Below the pieces are notes generated by a model, which saw nothing but the letters and a program-made list of their open reading frames with translations, ran no database searches and was not told the origin of the DNA. Positions 23,622 through 34,131 of a stretch of DNA of 64,000 nt are shown piece by piece; positions within the stretch are counted from its first letter, which is position 1; every line of letters begins with the position of its first letter. The stretch is taken from positions 1,178,001 through 1,242,000 of the forward strand of contig NZ_BNAR01000001.1 in the NCBI RefSeq assembly GCF_014653695.1. The letters are read 5' to 3'. The DNA is from Lentzea cavernae. Lineage in GTDB: Bacteria > Actinomycetota > Actinomycetes > Mycobacteriales > Pseudonocardiaceae. The position numbers and the translations under genes are program-made.

Positions 23622-24598
23622 AGCGCGTGACGCTGGAGGAGGTGGCCCGCGTGGCCGGGGTGTCGAGGGCGACCGCGTCGAGGGTGGTGAACGGCGCCTC
23701 CAGCGTCGACGAGTCGCTCCGGCACGCCGTCCAGAAGGCCATCTCCAGCACGGGTTACCTGCCGAACATCGCCGCGCGGTCGCTCGTCACGCGCCGGGCC
23801 GCCGCGATCGGGTTGCTGTTGCCCGACGAGCACCGCATGAACGGCGACCCGCACCTCGCGAGCGTCGTCAGCGGCGTGACGCGGGTCGTCCGCCCGCTCG
23901 GCATCCACCTCGTGCTGATGATGACCGGCCCCGGCACCCGCGCGCAGGCGATGAGCGACCTGCGGTGCGGGCGGCTGGACGGCGTGATCCTCGTGCACAC
24001 CGACCCGGCGGACCCCGTGCCCGGCCAGCTGATCGCGGCCGGTCTGCCGGTCGTGCTGGCGGGCCGGCCGCTCAAGCCGATGCCGATCACCTACGTCGAC
24101 GTGAACCAGACCGAGGGCGCCGCACTGGCCGGGCGCCGCCTCAAAGCGTTGCAGTGCAGGCGGATCGCGACGATCACCGGCCCGCAGGACACCCCGGCGG
24201 GCCAGGACCGGCTCGCCGGGTTCCTCGCCGAGGTGCCGGACGCCGTGGTGGTGCACGGGGACTTCACCCGGCAGTCCGGGATCACCGCGATGGAGAAGCT
24301 GATCCGCTGCTGCCCCGACGTCGACGGCGTGTTCGTCGCCTCCGACCTGATGGCGAACGGCGCGATCCCGGTGCTGCACCGCAGCGGCCGCAAGGTGCCC
24401 GACGACGTGGCGGTCGTCGGGTTCGACGACAGCAGCGCCGCGCTGACGTCCGAACCCGAGCTCACGACCGTGCGCCAGCCGATCACCGACATGGCCGCGG
24501 AGATGGCGCGGCAGCTGCTGCGGCAGATCACCGAGCCGCGCTCCCCCGCCACCGCGGTGGTATTCGAGCCCTCGCTGGTGGTGCGGGACAGCGGCTGA
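23618..24598 (+). CDS. LacI-family regulator of the GH16/ABC/GH1 regulon (proposed)
   Basis: The 326-residue repressor has an N-terminal helix-turn-helix and hinge (VTLEEVARVAGVSRATASRVV ... YLPNIAARSLVTRR) and a periplasmic-binding-protein-like sugar-sensing domain with the late motifs DGVFVASDLMANGA and VAVVGFDDSS. The HTH resembles CebR of streptomycetes, which binds TGGGAGCGCTCCCA. It is the last gene of the operon preceded by GAGAGCGCTCTC and lies near the GH16 operator, making it the best candidate to bind all three copies. A beta-glucan-derived disaccharide such as laminaribiose or cellobiose is a plausible inducer (inference). GTG 23618 overlaps the preceding stop. Confidence 0.82.
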   Translation: MKRVTLEEVARVAGVSRATASRVVNGASSVDESLRHAVQKAISSTGYLPNIAARSLVTRRAAAIGLLLPDEHRMNGDPHLASVVSGVTRVVRPLGIHLVLMMTGPGTRAQAMSDLRCGRLDGVILVHTDPADPVPGQLIAAGLPVVLAGRPLKPMPITYVDVNQTEGAALAGRRLKALQCRRIATITGPQDTPAGQDRLAGFLAEVPDAVVVHGDFTRQSGITAMEKLIRCCPDVDGVFVASDLMANGAIPVLHRSGRKVPDDVAVVGFDDSSAALTSEPELTTVRQPITDMAAEMARQLLRQITEPRSPATAVVFEPSLVVRDSG

Positions 24599-24599
24599 C

Positions 24600-25256
24600 T
24601 CAGGCGCGCACCCGGATCGGCATCTCCCGCGCGATGGCCCACGTGCCGGCCAGCGCGACCCCGAACGACACCGCCAGCGCCACGTACCACCCGGCCCCGA
24701 GCAGGTACGGCAGCGAGGTGACGAACGGCAGGTTGCCCGAACCGGGGACCTGCACCCGCGTCGCCACCACGAGCGCCAGCGCCACCGGCAGGACGAAGAT
24801 CCCGCCACCGCCGAACCTGTCGAACGCCGCCGCGCACAGCATGCCGACGGTGAACCACACGAGGTACATCAGGAGGTAGGCGAACTGGGTGGCGCGCTCG
24901 TCCGCGCCCCAGCCCATCAGCGAGTAGATGCCGCCCTCGACGAGGAACCCGAGCCACTCGACCGCCGTCATCACGAGCGCCAGCACGACGGAGAACGCCG
25001 ACGCGGCGACGAGGAACTCGCGCCGCGTGCGGCCGTGCGCGACGGCGATCGGCAGCACGTTGTGGATCGCGTAGACGCCGATGAACAACAGGAACCAGGG
25101 ACCGACCTGGGACGCGACGATGTTCCACGCGCTGATCTCGACGTCGCGGAAGGCCGAGACCACGAACGTCAGCGCCACGGCGAACACGAACGAGCCGCCC
25201 GCGACCATCGCGCAGAACGCGGTGAGCGTCAGGGCCAGGTGCCGGAAGATCTTCAC
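24600..25256 (-). CDS. Multi-pass membrane protein, ABC-2-like permease of a Ytr-type system
   Basis: The 218-residue protein has about six hydrophobic segments (e.g. LALTLTAFCAMVAGGSFVFAVALTFVV, FLLFIGVYAIHNVLPIAV, EFLVAASAFSVVLALVMTAVEW) and no enzymatic motif. Its GTG start overlaps the stop of the adjacent ABC ATPase (GTGA), so it is probably that transporter's membrane partner, as in GntR-ATPase-permease Ytr operons that respond to cell-wall-active compounds. A single stop-to-stop base separates it from the convergent LacI gene. Confidence 0.7.
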   Translation of the reverse strand: MKIFRHLALTLTAFCAMVAGGSFVFAVALTFVVSAFRDVEISAWNIVASQVGPWFLLFIGVYAIHNVLPIAVAHGRTRREFLVAASAFSVVLALVMTAVEWLGFLVEGGIYSLMGWGADERATQFAYLLMYLVWFTVGMLCAAAFDRFGGGGIFVLPVALALVVATRVQVPGSGNLPFVTSLPYLLGAGWYVALAVSFGVALAGTWAIAREMPIRVRA

Positions 25257-26128
25257 CGCTTGCCTCCGACCGGTTCGGTGAGGTGGACGAACAGGTCCTG
25301 CAACGCGATCGGCCCGAGTTCCAGCCCGAGCTGACGTGCCCGGACCAGCTGCTCGTCGTCCAGCGCGCCGTAGACCATCGCGGCCTTGGTGCGTCCCAGC
25401 GACTTCTCGCCGAGCACCGTCATCCCGACGGTGAACTCGTCGACGTCGGAGGCGTTCCCGGTGACCTCGGTACCGCGCGAGCGCAGCACGTCGGCCTCCT
25501 CCTGCAACACCAGCCGGCCGCCGTCGATGATCACGACCTCCTCCAGCAACGAGGAGAGCTCCTCGATCAGGTGGGTGGAGATGATGATCGTGCGCGGGTG
25601 CGCCATGAAGTCGTTCAGCAGCGTGTCGTAGAAGGCGTACCTGGTCGGCGTGTCCATGCCGAGGTGCGACTCGTCCAGCATGGTCAGCGGCGAGCGGCTG
25701 GCCAGCCCGATCACGACGCCGAGCGCGGACCGCTGCCCCAGCGACAGTTCGCCGACCTTGGTCTTCAGCCCGATCTTGAACAGGTCCACGAGTTCGAGCG
25801 CGTAGTCGTTGTCCCAGGTGTCGCGCCACGCGGCGCCGTACTCGAGGACGTACGAGACCTTGTCGCCCTTGTCCGCGGCGTCGGCGCTGTGCCGCACCAG
25901 GCAGACCTGGCGCATCGCGGCGGCGTTCTCGAAGACCGGCACGCCGTCGAGCTGAACGGATCCCGAAGGCCTGCGGTATCCCGCGAGCGCCGACATCAGG
26001 CTGGTCTTGCCGGAGCCGTTGCGGCCTAGCAAGCCGTAGATCTTGTTGCCGGACAACGAGAAGCTCATGTCGTCGATGGCTGTCACGTCGCCGTAGCGAA
26101 CCGTTAAGCCCTGCACCTCAACCCGCAT
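25253..26128 (-). CDS. ABC transporter ATP-binding protein (YtrB-like)
   Basis: The 291-residue ATPase has Walker A GRNGSGKTS, a signature variant ELSLGQRSAL (LSLGQ instead of LSGGQ), Walker B LTMLDESHLGMD with Ser after the catalytic Glu instead of Pro, and switch His STHLIEE. A C-terminal extension of ~70 residues follows, as in YtrB/CcmA-like exporters. ATG 26128 overlaps the stop of the GntR gene (TGATG); a GTG one codon upstream is also possible. Operon order regulator-ATPase-permease suggests self-limiting control by the GntR protein. Confidence 0.85.
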   Translation of the reverse strand: MRVEVQGLTVRYGDVTAIDDMSFSLSGNKIYGLLGRNGSGKTSLMSALAGYRRPSGSVQLDGVPVFENAAAMRQVCLVRHSADAADKGDKVSYVLEYGAAWRDTWDNDYALELVDLFKIGLKTKVGELSLGQRSALGVVIGLASRSPLTMLDESHLGMDTPTRYAFYDTLLNDFMAHPRTIIISTHLIEELSSLLEEVVIIDGGRLVLQEEADVLRSRGTEVTGNASDVDEFTVGMTVLGEKSLGRTKAAMVYGALDDEQLVRARQLGLELGPIALQDLFVHLTEPVGGKR

Positions 26129-26496
26129 CACACGCCCCCGTTGTTCTCGTGCTGCTCGATCCGCCGGATGACCTCGGCGAGCGGGATGCCGATCGCCCGC
26201 GCCTCCGCGACCATCGGGTCCACCACCTCGCCGAAGAAGGTCTCGCGTCCCTGTTCCCGCAGCATGTCGCGAGCCCGCGTGCTCACGAACATCCCGATCC
26301 CCCTCTTCTTGTAGAGCACCTGCTCGTCCACGAGCTGCTGGAAGGCCTTCGCCGCCGTGGCCGGGTTGATCCGGTAGTAGGAGGCGTACTGGTTGGTCGA
26401 CATGACCTGCTCGTCCGCCTTCAACGCCCCGCTGAGCACGTCCGCCTTGATCCGGTCGGCGATCTGCCGGTAGATCGGGCTCCGGTCGTCGAACAT
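26128..26496 (-). CDS. GntR-family regulator (YtrA subfamily)
   Basis: The 122-residue protein has a GntR winged helix (SPIYRQIADRIKADVLSGALKADEQVMSTNQYASYYRINPATAAKAFQQLVDEQVL) and only a short helical C-terminus, the hallmark of the YtrA subfamily, whose members repress adjacent ABC transporter genes. Translation is coupled to the ATPase gene by a TGATG overlap. The GTTCGTTAC-N4-GTAATGAAC repeat 15 bases upstream of the ATG is the likely autoregulatory operator. Confidence 0.88.
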   Translation of the reverse strand: MFDDRSPIYRQIADRIKADVLSGALKADEQVMSTNQYASYYRINPATAAKAFQQLVDEQVLYKKRGIGMFVSTRARDMLREQGRETFFGEVVDPMVAEARAIGIPLAEVIRRIEQHENNGGV

Positions 26497-26510
26497 GGCT
26501 TAGTTCCTCG

Positions 26511-26532
26511 GTTCGTTACTCATGTAATGAAC
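26511..26532. promoter_or_regulatory. Operator of the YtrA-type regulator
   Basis: GTTCGTTAC (26511-26519) TCAT GTAATGAAC (26524-26532) is an inverted repeat matching at 8 of 9 positions, placed between gntR and the divergent DMT-type gene, so it could influence both. Confidence 0.65.
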
Positions 26533-26561
26533 CATAGCAGCGAAGAGGTAGAGTTGGCCAC

Positions 26562-27380
26562 GTGGTCGGGGTCGCGATTCTGTGCGCGGTGCTCGCGGCC
26601 GGGTGCAGCGCGCTCGGCGCGATGTGGCAGCACGCCGGTGTGCGGGAGACGACCGACCTGAAACTCACCTCGGCGTACCAGCTCGTGCGCTCACGCCGGT
26701 GGGTCTACGGCTTCCTAGTCCTGTTCGCGTGCGCGGTCCTGCAGGTCACGGCACTGGCGCTGGCCCCGGTCTCGGTGGTCGCGCCGCTGAACGCGCTGGC
26801 CATCCCGATCATCGCGGTGGCCCGCGCCCGCCGGCTGTCCGGGCTGCTCGCGGTCGCGGTGCTGGTGGCGACCGTCGGGATCGTGGTGTTCGTGACCATC
26901 ACGGCGGGCACGGCCGTGCCGACCGAGGTGTCGCCGAAGGTGGCGCTGCAGGCCGGGCAGCTCGTGGTCGCGGGCGTGCTGGTGTGCGTGGTGGCGGCGA
27001 CGTTCACCGCGGGCGCGGTGCGGGCGCTGGCGCTGGCCGTGGGCGCCGGGATCGCCTACGGGCTGGTCGCCGTGCTGGTCAGGGACGTCACGACCGCGCT
27101 GCCGGTCGTCGAGTGGTTCTCGCTCGGCGGGCTGGTCGTCGCGTTCCTGACAGGGGCGTGGTTCATCCAGCTCGGGTACGCCGCCGGCCCGCCCGACCTC
27201 GTCGTGGCGGGGCAGACGGTCGTGAACCCGATCGTGGCGGCGTGGATCGGCATCAAGCTGCTCGGCGAGGGCACGGGCATGAGCGCGGTGTCCCAGGCCG
27301 GACTGGTGGTCAGCGCTCTAGCCGCGGTGTCCGGGACCGTCGTGCTGGCCTACTACCACCGCGTGAGCGTCGAGGCATGA
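26562..27380 (+). CDS. DMT-superfamily (NIPA/EamA-like) membrane transporter
   Basis: The 272-residue protein has nine to ten hydrophobic segments with the DMT pattern of short loops and repeated small-residue helices (ALAPVSVVAPLNALAIPIIAVA; WFIQLGYAAGPPDLVVAGQTVVNPIVAAWIGI). The second string resembles the EamA/NIPA repeat, which in eukaryotes is associated with magnesium transport and in bacteria with metabolite export; the cargo here is unknown. GTG 26562 follows GAGGTAGAG. It is divergent from the ytrA-type gene and followed by a strong terminator hairpin. Confidence 0.75.
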   Translation: MVGVAILCAVLAAGCSALGAMWQHAGVRETTDLKLTSAYQLVRSRRWVYGFLVLFACAVLQVTALALAPVSVVAPLNALAIPIIAVARARRLSGLLAVAVLVATVGIVVFVTITAGTAVPTEVSPKVALQAGQLVVAGVLVCVVAATFTAGAVRALALAVGAGIAYGLVAVLVRDVTTALPVVEWFSLGGLVVAFLTGAWFIQLGYAAGPPDLVVAGQTVVNPIVAAWIGIKLLGEGTGMSAVSQAGLVVSALAAVSGTVVLAYYHRVSVEA

Positions 27381-27384
27381 CCTC

Positions 27385-27436
27385 CTCGCCGCTGCCGCGC
27401 GGCTGGGACCTGGGTCCCGGCCGCGCGGCAGGCGAG
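27385..27436. terminator. Strong bidirectional hairpin between DMT transporter and mbtH
   Basis: CTGCCGCGCGGC (27392-27403) pairs with GCCGCGCGGCAG (27420-27431), with an inner GGGACC/GGTCCC and an outer CTCGCC/GGCGAG, between convergent genes. Confidence 0.8.
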
Positions 27437-27443
27437 CGGTGCG

Positions 27444-27638
27444 TCAGCGGATCGAGGCCGGACGCAGGTCCGTCCAGTTCTCCTCGACGTAGGCCAGGCA
27501 GGCCTCGCGGCTGTCCTCGCCGAACACCTTGGTCCACCCGGCGGGCACGTCCGCGAACGTCGGCCACAGCGAGTGCTGCTGCTCTTCGTTGACCAGCACG
27601 AAGAAACGGCCCTGCGGGTCCTCGAACGGGTTGGTCAT
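27444..27638 (-). CDS. mbtH: MbtH-like protein
   Basis: The 64-residue protein matches the MbtH family throughout: [37 protein letters not shown], then the conserved [12 protein letters not shown]. These small proteins bind and activate adenylation domains of nonribosomal peptide synthetases, frequently for siderophores. It follows the ornithine hydroxylase gene by 11 bases, forming a two-gene operon under iron boxes. No NRPS gene is present within the window, so its partner must be elsewhere. Confidence 0.95.
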   Translation of the reverse strand: MTNPFEDPQGRFFVLVNEEQQHSLWPTFADVPAGWTKVFGEDSREACLAYVEENWTDLRPASIR

Positions 27639-27649
27639 GACGGTCCTTC

Positions 27650-28900
27650 CTAGTGGAACTGCTTGACTGCCTGGAGCTTCGGTTCCTGCGCGACCCGCCT
27701 GAGCACCGAGTCGAGGATCTCGCCGACGCGCACGGCGGTGTTGGAGAGCAGCGACGACGTGATGCCGTGCGTGTGCTCGGTGCCGCCCTGCAGGTAGATA
27801 CCACCGCGCAGGCCGTCGTCCGTGACGACGCGATAGTCGCGCGTCACCTTCAACCGGCCGCGCTCGTCGCGTTCGCAGTGGCGGCCGAGGTCGCCGAGCA
27901 GCCTGACGGGGTTCGCCGGACGGTAACCCGTGGCGTAGACGATCACGTCGGCGTCGATCGGCAGCTGCCCGCCGTCCGCGAGCGACTCGACCACGCACTT
28001 GCCGTCGGCGGTCACGTCGGTGAGCTTGGAGGTGTTGTGCAGCAACAACCTCTGCCGGCCGACGACCTTCTCGCGGTACACCCGGCGGTACAGTTCCTCG
28101 ATCAGGTCGCCGTCGACCACGCCGTAGTTGGTGTTGGCGTGGTAGCCCATGAGCCTGGTCTTGACGTCCTCCGGCGCGGCGTAGAAGTCGTCCACCGCGG
28201 CGGGGTCGAAGATCCGGTTCGCGAACGAGCTGTCGTCGGCGGGGCTGTAGCCGTACCGCGCGAACACGCCGTGCACCTCGGCCCGCGGGAAGCGGTCGTG
28301 GAAGAACGCCACCGCCTCGGCCGCGCTCTGCCCGGCGCCGACCACGACGACCTGGCGCGGGTCCTCGAGCGTGTCGACGCGCGTGAGCAGGTCCTTGTTG
28401 TGCCAGATCCGGTCGCCCGGCTCGACGCCCTCCGGCAGGTTGGCCTCGAGACCGGTCGCCAGCACGAGGTTGCGCGCCCTGACCTGCTGCTCCCCCGCGG
28501 AGAACTCGAACCCGTCGCCGGTGGCGTGGACCTGGGAGACCTCCGCGCCGTACGACACGTGGTGCTGCACCCGTTGCGCGGCCCACTCGAAGTAGTCGTG
28601 GAACTCCTTGCGCAGCGGGAAGAGGTTCTTGTGGTTGACGAAGTCGATCAGCCGCCCGCGGTCGCGCAGGTAGCACAGGAAGCTGAAGCTGCTGGTGGGA
28701 TTGCGCAGCGTCACGAGGTCCTTGAGGAACGAGACCTGCATGGTCGCGTCCTCGAGCAGCATCCCCCGGTGCCAGCCGAACTCGGGCTGCCTCTCGAAGA
28801 AGCGAGCCCTGACAGGCAGTTCGTGTTCCTCCACCGCGATCGCGAGAGCGAGGTTGGACGGCCCGAAGCCTATTCCGGCCAGGTCTAACACCGGTTCCAT
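27650..28900 (-). CDS. L-ornithine (or L-lysine) N-monooxygenase for hydroxamate siderophore synthesis
   Basis: The 416-residue flavoprotein has the FAD motif [14 protein letters not shown] near residue 8, a substrate region ([25 protein letters not shown]) characteristic of PvdA/SidA-type enzymes, the NADPH motif [16 protein letters not shown], and the late ATGYRP motif. It hydroxylates the side-chain amine of ornithine (or lysine), the first step to hydroxamate siderophores. The length is slightly below the usual ~440. ATG 28900 follows AGGAGAGG; an upstream in-frame start at 28924 lies in the promoter region. Iron boxes at 28932-28966 indicate IdeR/DmdR repression. Confidence 0.9.
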   Translation of the reverse strand: MEPVLDLAGIGFGPSNLALAIAVEEHELPVRARFFERQPEFGWHRGMLLEDATMQVSFLKDLVTLRNPTSSFSFLCYLRDRGRLIDFVNHKNLFPLRKEFHDYFEWAAQRVQHHVSYGAEVSQVHATGDGFEFSAGEQQVRARNLVLATGLEANLPEGVEPGDRIWHNKDLLTRVDTLEDPRQVVVVGAGQSAAEAVAFFHDRFPRAEVHGVFARYGYSPADDSSFANRIFDPAAVDDFYAAPEDVKTRLMGYHANTNYGVVDGDLIEELYRRVYREKVVGRQRLLLHNTSKLTDVTADGKCVVESLADGGQLPIDADVIVYATGYRPANPVRLLGDLGRHCERDERGRLKVTRDYRVVTDDGLRGGIYLQGGTEHTHGITSSLLSNTAVRVGEILDSVLRRVAQEPKLQAVKQFH

Positions 28901-28931
28901 CGCGATCCTCTCCTGGCACTCCACGGTGGCG

Positions 28932-28966
28932 TAAAGTAACCCTAACTTAACTAAGGTATGCCTTAG
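28932..28966. promoter_or_regulatory. Tandem IdeR/DmdR-type iron boxes
   Basis: TAAAGTAACCCTAACTTAA (28932-28950) matches the IdeR/DmdR consensus at about 14 of 19 positions, and the adjacent CTAAGGTATGCCTTAG (28951-28966) is a perfect inverted repeat with a TATG centre resembling a second box. They lie 32-66 bases before the hydroxylase start. Confidence 0.75.
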
Positions 28967-29147
28967 CTAGTACATTCGGACGTGATCCACGTCGCTGGAG
29001 CGCGAGAACGGTCGTGCGCGAGCGCCGCTCGACTCGATTTCGAGCCGTGAGCAGGCACGGAGAGGTCACCACGACCGGGAACGGGACCGGCCCGGCCTCC
29101 GTGGGGGCGCAGAAATTCCACGGGGACCGGGCCGGAACTCAAGGGGA

Positions 29148-30474
29148 CTACCCGCGGGACCTCGTGATCAGGTCCCGGAACCACCGCGCGCTCCGCTTCG
29201 GGGTGCGCTGCTGGGTCTCGTAGTCGACGTGCACGATGCCGAACCGCTTGCCGTAGCCGTAACCCCACTCGAAGTTGTCCATCAACGACCACGCGAGGTA
29301 GCCGCGCACGTCCGCGCCGGCCCGCACGGCGGTGGCCACGGCCGCGATGTGCGACTTCAGGTAGTCGACGCGGTCGGTGTCGGCGACGTGGCCGTCCTCG
29401 ACGTCCAGGTCGTCGAAGGCGGCGCCGTTCTCGGTGATCACCATCGGCACGCCGTAGTCCTCGTGCAGCCGGACCAGCAACGACGTGAAGCCCTCGGGGA
29501 CGATCTCCCAGCCCATCGCGGTGACCGGGCGGCCCTGCGGCACCACCTCGGACACGGCCGGGTCCTCGGTCGCCCTGTGGACGTGCGAGGTGTAGTAGTT
29601 CACGCCGAACACGTCCAGCGGAGTCGAGATGACCTCCAGGTCGCCTGCCCGGACGGGGATCTCGGCACCTCGTGCGGCGACGTCGGCCAGCACGTCCTCC
29701 GGATAACGCCCGTGCACCAACGGATCCATGTAGATCCGGGTGCCGAAGCCGTCCGCGCGGCGGGCCGCGTCCACGTCCCCCGGTGCGTCCGAGGCGGCCG
29801 AGTGCGTGCCCATGTTCAGCGTGATGCCCAACGACGCCACGCCGCGGGAACGCAGGTCCTGCGCGGCCAGCCCGTGACCCAGCAGCAGGTGGTGGGTGGC
29901 GCGCACGGCCTCGGCGAAGTTCGTGCGCCCCGGTGCGTGCCGGCCGGTGTCGTACCCGAGCACCGCCGAGCACCACGGCTCGTTCAGGGTCGTCCACGTC
30001 GGCACGCGGTCACCCAGCGCGTCGTGCACCAGGCCCGCGAACTCGGCGAAGCGGTAGGCGGTGTCGCGGTGCGGCCAGCCGCCCGCGTCCTCCAGCTCCT
30101 GCGGCAGGTCCCAGTGGTAGAGCGTCAGCCACGGGTCGACGCCCTTCTCCAGCAGCTCGTCGACGAGCCGGGAGTAGAAGTCGACGCCCTTGGCGTTCAC
30201 CGGGCCGCGGCCGCCGGGCTGGATGCGCGGCCACGACACGGAGAAGCGGTACTTGTCGACGCCCAGGCCGGCGATCATCGCCACGTCGGCCGGCATGCGG
30301 TGGTAGTGGTCGCAGGCCACGTCACCGGTCTCGCCGTTCACCACGGCACCGGGACGGCGGGAGAACGTGTCCCAAATGGACAGCGTCCTGCCGTCCTCGT
30401 CCCACGCGCCTTCGATCTGGTAGGCCGAAGTCGCGACGCCCCAGAAGAAGTCGGCCGGCAAACCTGAGGTCACA

Positions 30475-30482
<8 letters not shown>
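29148..30482 (-). CDS. GH1 beta-glucosidase
   Basis: The 444-residue enzyme has the GH1 N-terminal signature FFWGVATSAYQIEGAWDEDG, acid/base Glu168 in TLNEPW and nucleophile Glu351 in ITENGA, and the late YLAWSLMDNFEWGYGYGKRFG. It is cytoplasmic (no signal peptide) and hydrolyses terminal beta-glucosides such as cellobiose or laminaribiose to glucose. Its start overlaps the stop of the upstream ABC ATPase gene by 8 bases, so it is the last gene of the importer operon that starts at 35775 under a GAGAGCGCTCTC operator. This operon context argues for import-coupled hydrolysis of beta-glucan oligosaccharides. Confidence 0.93.
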
Positions 30483-32246
<1,764 letters not shown>

Positions 32247-32248
32247 CG

Positions 32249-33229
32249 TCAGCCCTCCTTCCGGGTGCGCGGGTCCAGCAGCAGGTAGCCGATGTCCGCG
32301 AGCAGGTTCGCCACCAGCACCGCCAGCGTGATCACCAGGAACACGCCCTGCATCAACGGGTAGTCCTTGCCGCCGATGCCCTGGAACAGCACGTAACCGA
32401 GGCCCGGGTAGGAGAACACCATCTCGACCAGCAGGGCACCACCGACGATGAAGCCCAGCGACAGCGCGAAACCCGAGATCGACGGCAGCACGGCGTTGCG
32501 CGCCGCGTAGGCGAACATGATCCGCTTCTGGGTGAGGCCCTTGGCCCGCGCGACGAGCACGTAGTCCTCGGCCGTCACGGTCACCATCATGTTGCGCATG
32601 CCGAGGATCCAGCCGGCCACCGAGCTCACGATGATCGTGACACCGGGCAGCACCGCGTGCTCCAGCATGCTGCCGATGAACTCGCCGGAGAACTCCGGCA
32701 CCAGCCCCGGCGCGTAGCCGCCGGACGCCGGCAGCAGCGGCCACGTCACGGAGAACAGCGAGATCGCGATCAGCCCGAGCCAGAAGTACGGGATCGACGA
32801 GAGGAACGTCGTGACCGGGATGAGGTTGTCCATCCACGAGCCGCGCTTCCAGCCCGCGTAGACACCCAGCAGGGTGCCGAGGATGAACGCGATGATCGTG
32901 GTGACGCCGACGAGACCGAGCGTCCACGGCATCGACTGCGCGAGCACGTCCGCGACCGGGGTCGGGAAGAACGTGAACGACAGCCCGAGGTCGCCCCGGA
33001 AGAGCGAACCCCAGTAGTCGACGTACTGCTCCCAGATCGACTTGTCGTCGTCGAGTCCGAAGAGGACGTACAGCGAGGCCATCGCGTCGCTGTTGAGCCG
33101 GCCACCGAGTTTGGTGATCATCGCCTGCACCGGGTCGCCGGGGAGCAGGCGCGGCAGCAGGAAGTTGACCGTGATCGCCGCCCAGAGGGTGACGAGGTAG
33201 AACGCCGCGCGGCGGAGCAGGAAGGTCAT
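32249..33229 (-). CDS. ABC importer permease (OppB/DppB-like)
   Basis: The 326-residue protein starts [20 protein letters not shown], with an LPGDP motif near residue 30 and an EAA loop variant ([29 protein letters not shown]) and six predicted helices, as in OppB subunits. The sequence between helix 1 and 2 (about 35-95) is longer than in many relatives. It overlaps the upstream ATPase gene by 4 bases, consistent with a single translation-coupled operon. Confidence 0.9.
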   Translation of the reverse strand: MTFLLRRAAFYLVTLWAAITVNFLLPRLLPGDPVQAMITKLGGRLNSDAMASLYVLFGLDDDKSIWEQYVDYWGSLFRGDLGLSFTFFPTPVADVLAQSMPWTLGLVGVTTIIAFILGTLLGVYAGWKRGSWMDNLIPVTTFLSSIPYFWLGLIAISLFSVTWPLLPASGGYAPGLVPEFSGEFIGSMLEHAVLPGVTIIVSSVAGWILGMRNMMVTVTAEDYVLVARAKGLTQKRIMFAYAARNAVLPSISGFALSLGFIVGGALLVEMVFSYPGLGYVLFQGIGGKDYPLMQGVFLVITLAVLVANLLADIGYLLLDPRTRKEG

Positions 33230-34131
33230 GCCGCCGCCTCCGCGTACAGCCAGCAGGCGGCCCAGTGCCCGTACGAGTCGACCTCGATGCGCGGGGGTGC
33301 CTCGGTCCAGCACCGGGTCTGCACCTTGGGGCACCGCGGCGCGAACGGGCAGCCGGTCGAGACCTGCGCGGACTCCACGGCCGGCGCGTCGAGTGCGACG
33401 ACCGCCCGTTCGGGGTCGGGCGCGGACTCGATCAGCAGCTGCGTGTACGGGTGGGCCGGCCGCTGCGTCACGGTCTCGCTGTCGCCGCCTTCGACGATCT
33501 GCCCGCCGTACATCACGAACGTCTCGTCCGCGAAGTAGCGCGCCGACGCGATGTCGTGCGTGATGTAGAGGACCGCGAGCTTGAGCCGTTCCTTCAGGTC
33601 CAGCAACAGGTTCAGCACGCCGAGCCGGATCGAGACGTCCAGCATGGACACCGGTTCGTCGGCGAGCAGCACCTCGGGGTTCGCCGCCAGCGCCCGCGCG
33701 ATCGCGACGCGCTGCCGCTGCCCGCCCGAGAGCTCGTGCGGGTACCGCGAGGCGAAGTCCGCGGGCAGGTTCACCCGCTGCAGCAGCTCCTCCACCGTCT
33801 CCGGCCGCTTGTGGATCTTGAGCGGCCGGGTCAGGTGGTAGCGGATCGTGTGGATCGGGTTGAGGGACGCGAAGGGGTCCTGGAACACCATCTGGACCTT
33901 GCGCCGGTACTCCCGGACCCTTCGCACCTTCTCGCCGTCCAGCAGGATCTCGCCGGAGGTGGGTTCCACGAGCCGCGCGAGCAGCTTCGCCACCGTCGAC
34001 TTGCCTGATCCGGATTCGCCGACGAGGGCGGTCACGCGCCCGCGGCGCAGGACGATGGAGACGTCCTGCACCGCACGCACGCGCTTGTAGGTCTTGACCA
34101 GACCTTTCGCTTCAAGCGCGACTTCGTTCAT
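33226..34131 (-). CDS. ABC importer ATPase (OppF/DppF-like)
   Basis: The 301-residue ATPase has Walker [11 protein letters not shown]-loop [12 protein letters not shown], signature LSGGQRQRV, Walker [15 protein letters not shown] and the Opp C-terminal Cys cluster ([14 protein letters not shown]). With the OppD-like ATPase it forms the heterodimeric motor. Its ATG (34131) immediately follows the stop codon of the solute-binding-protein gene (34132), with no intergenic base, and its own 3' end overlaps the OppB gene. Confidence 0.9.
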   Translation of the reverse strand: MNEVALEAKGLVKTYKRVRAVQDVSIVLRRGRVTALVGESGSGKSTVAKLLARLVEPTSGEILLDGEKVRRVREYRRKVQMVFQDPFASLNPIHTIRYHLTRPLKIHKRPETVEELLQRVNLPADFASRYPHELSGGQRQRVAIARALAANPEVLLADEPVSMLDVSIRLGVLNLLLDLKERLKLAVLYITHDIASARYFADETFVMYGGQIVEGGDSETVTQRPAHPYTQLLIESAPDPERAVVALDAPAVESAQVSTGCPFAPRCPKVQTRCWTEAPPRIEVDSYGHWAACWLYAEAAA

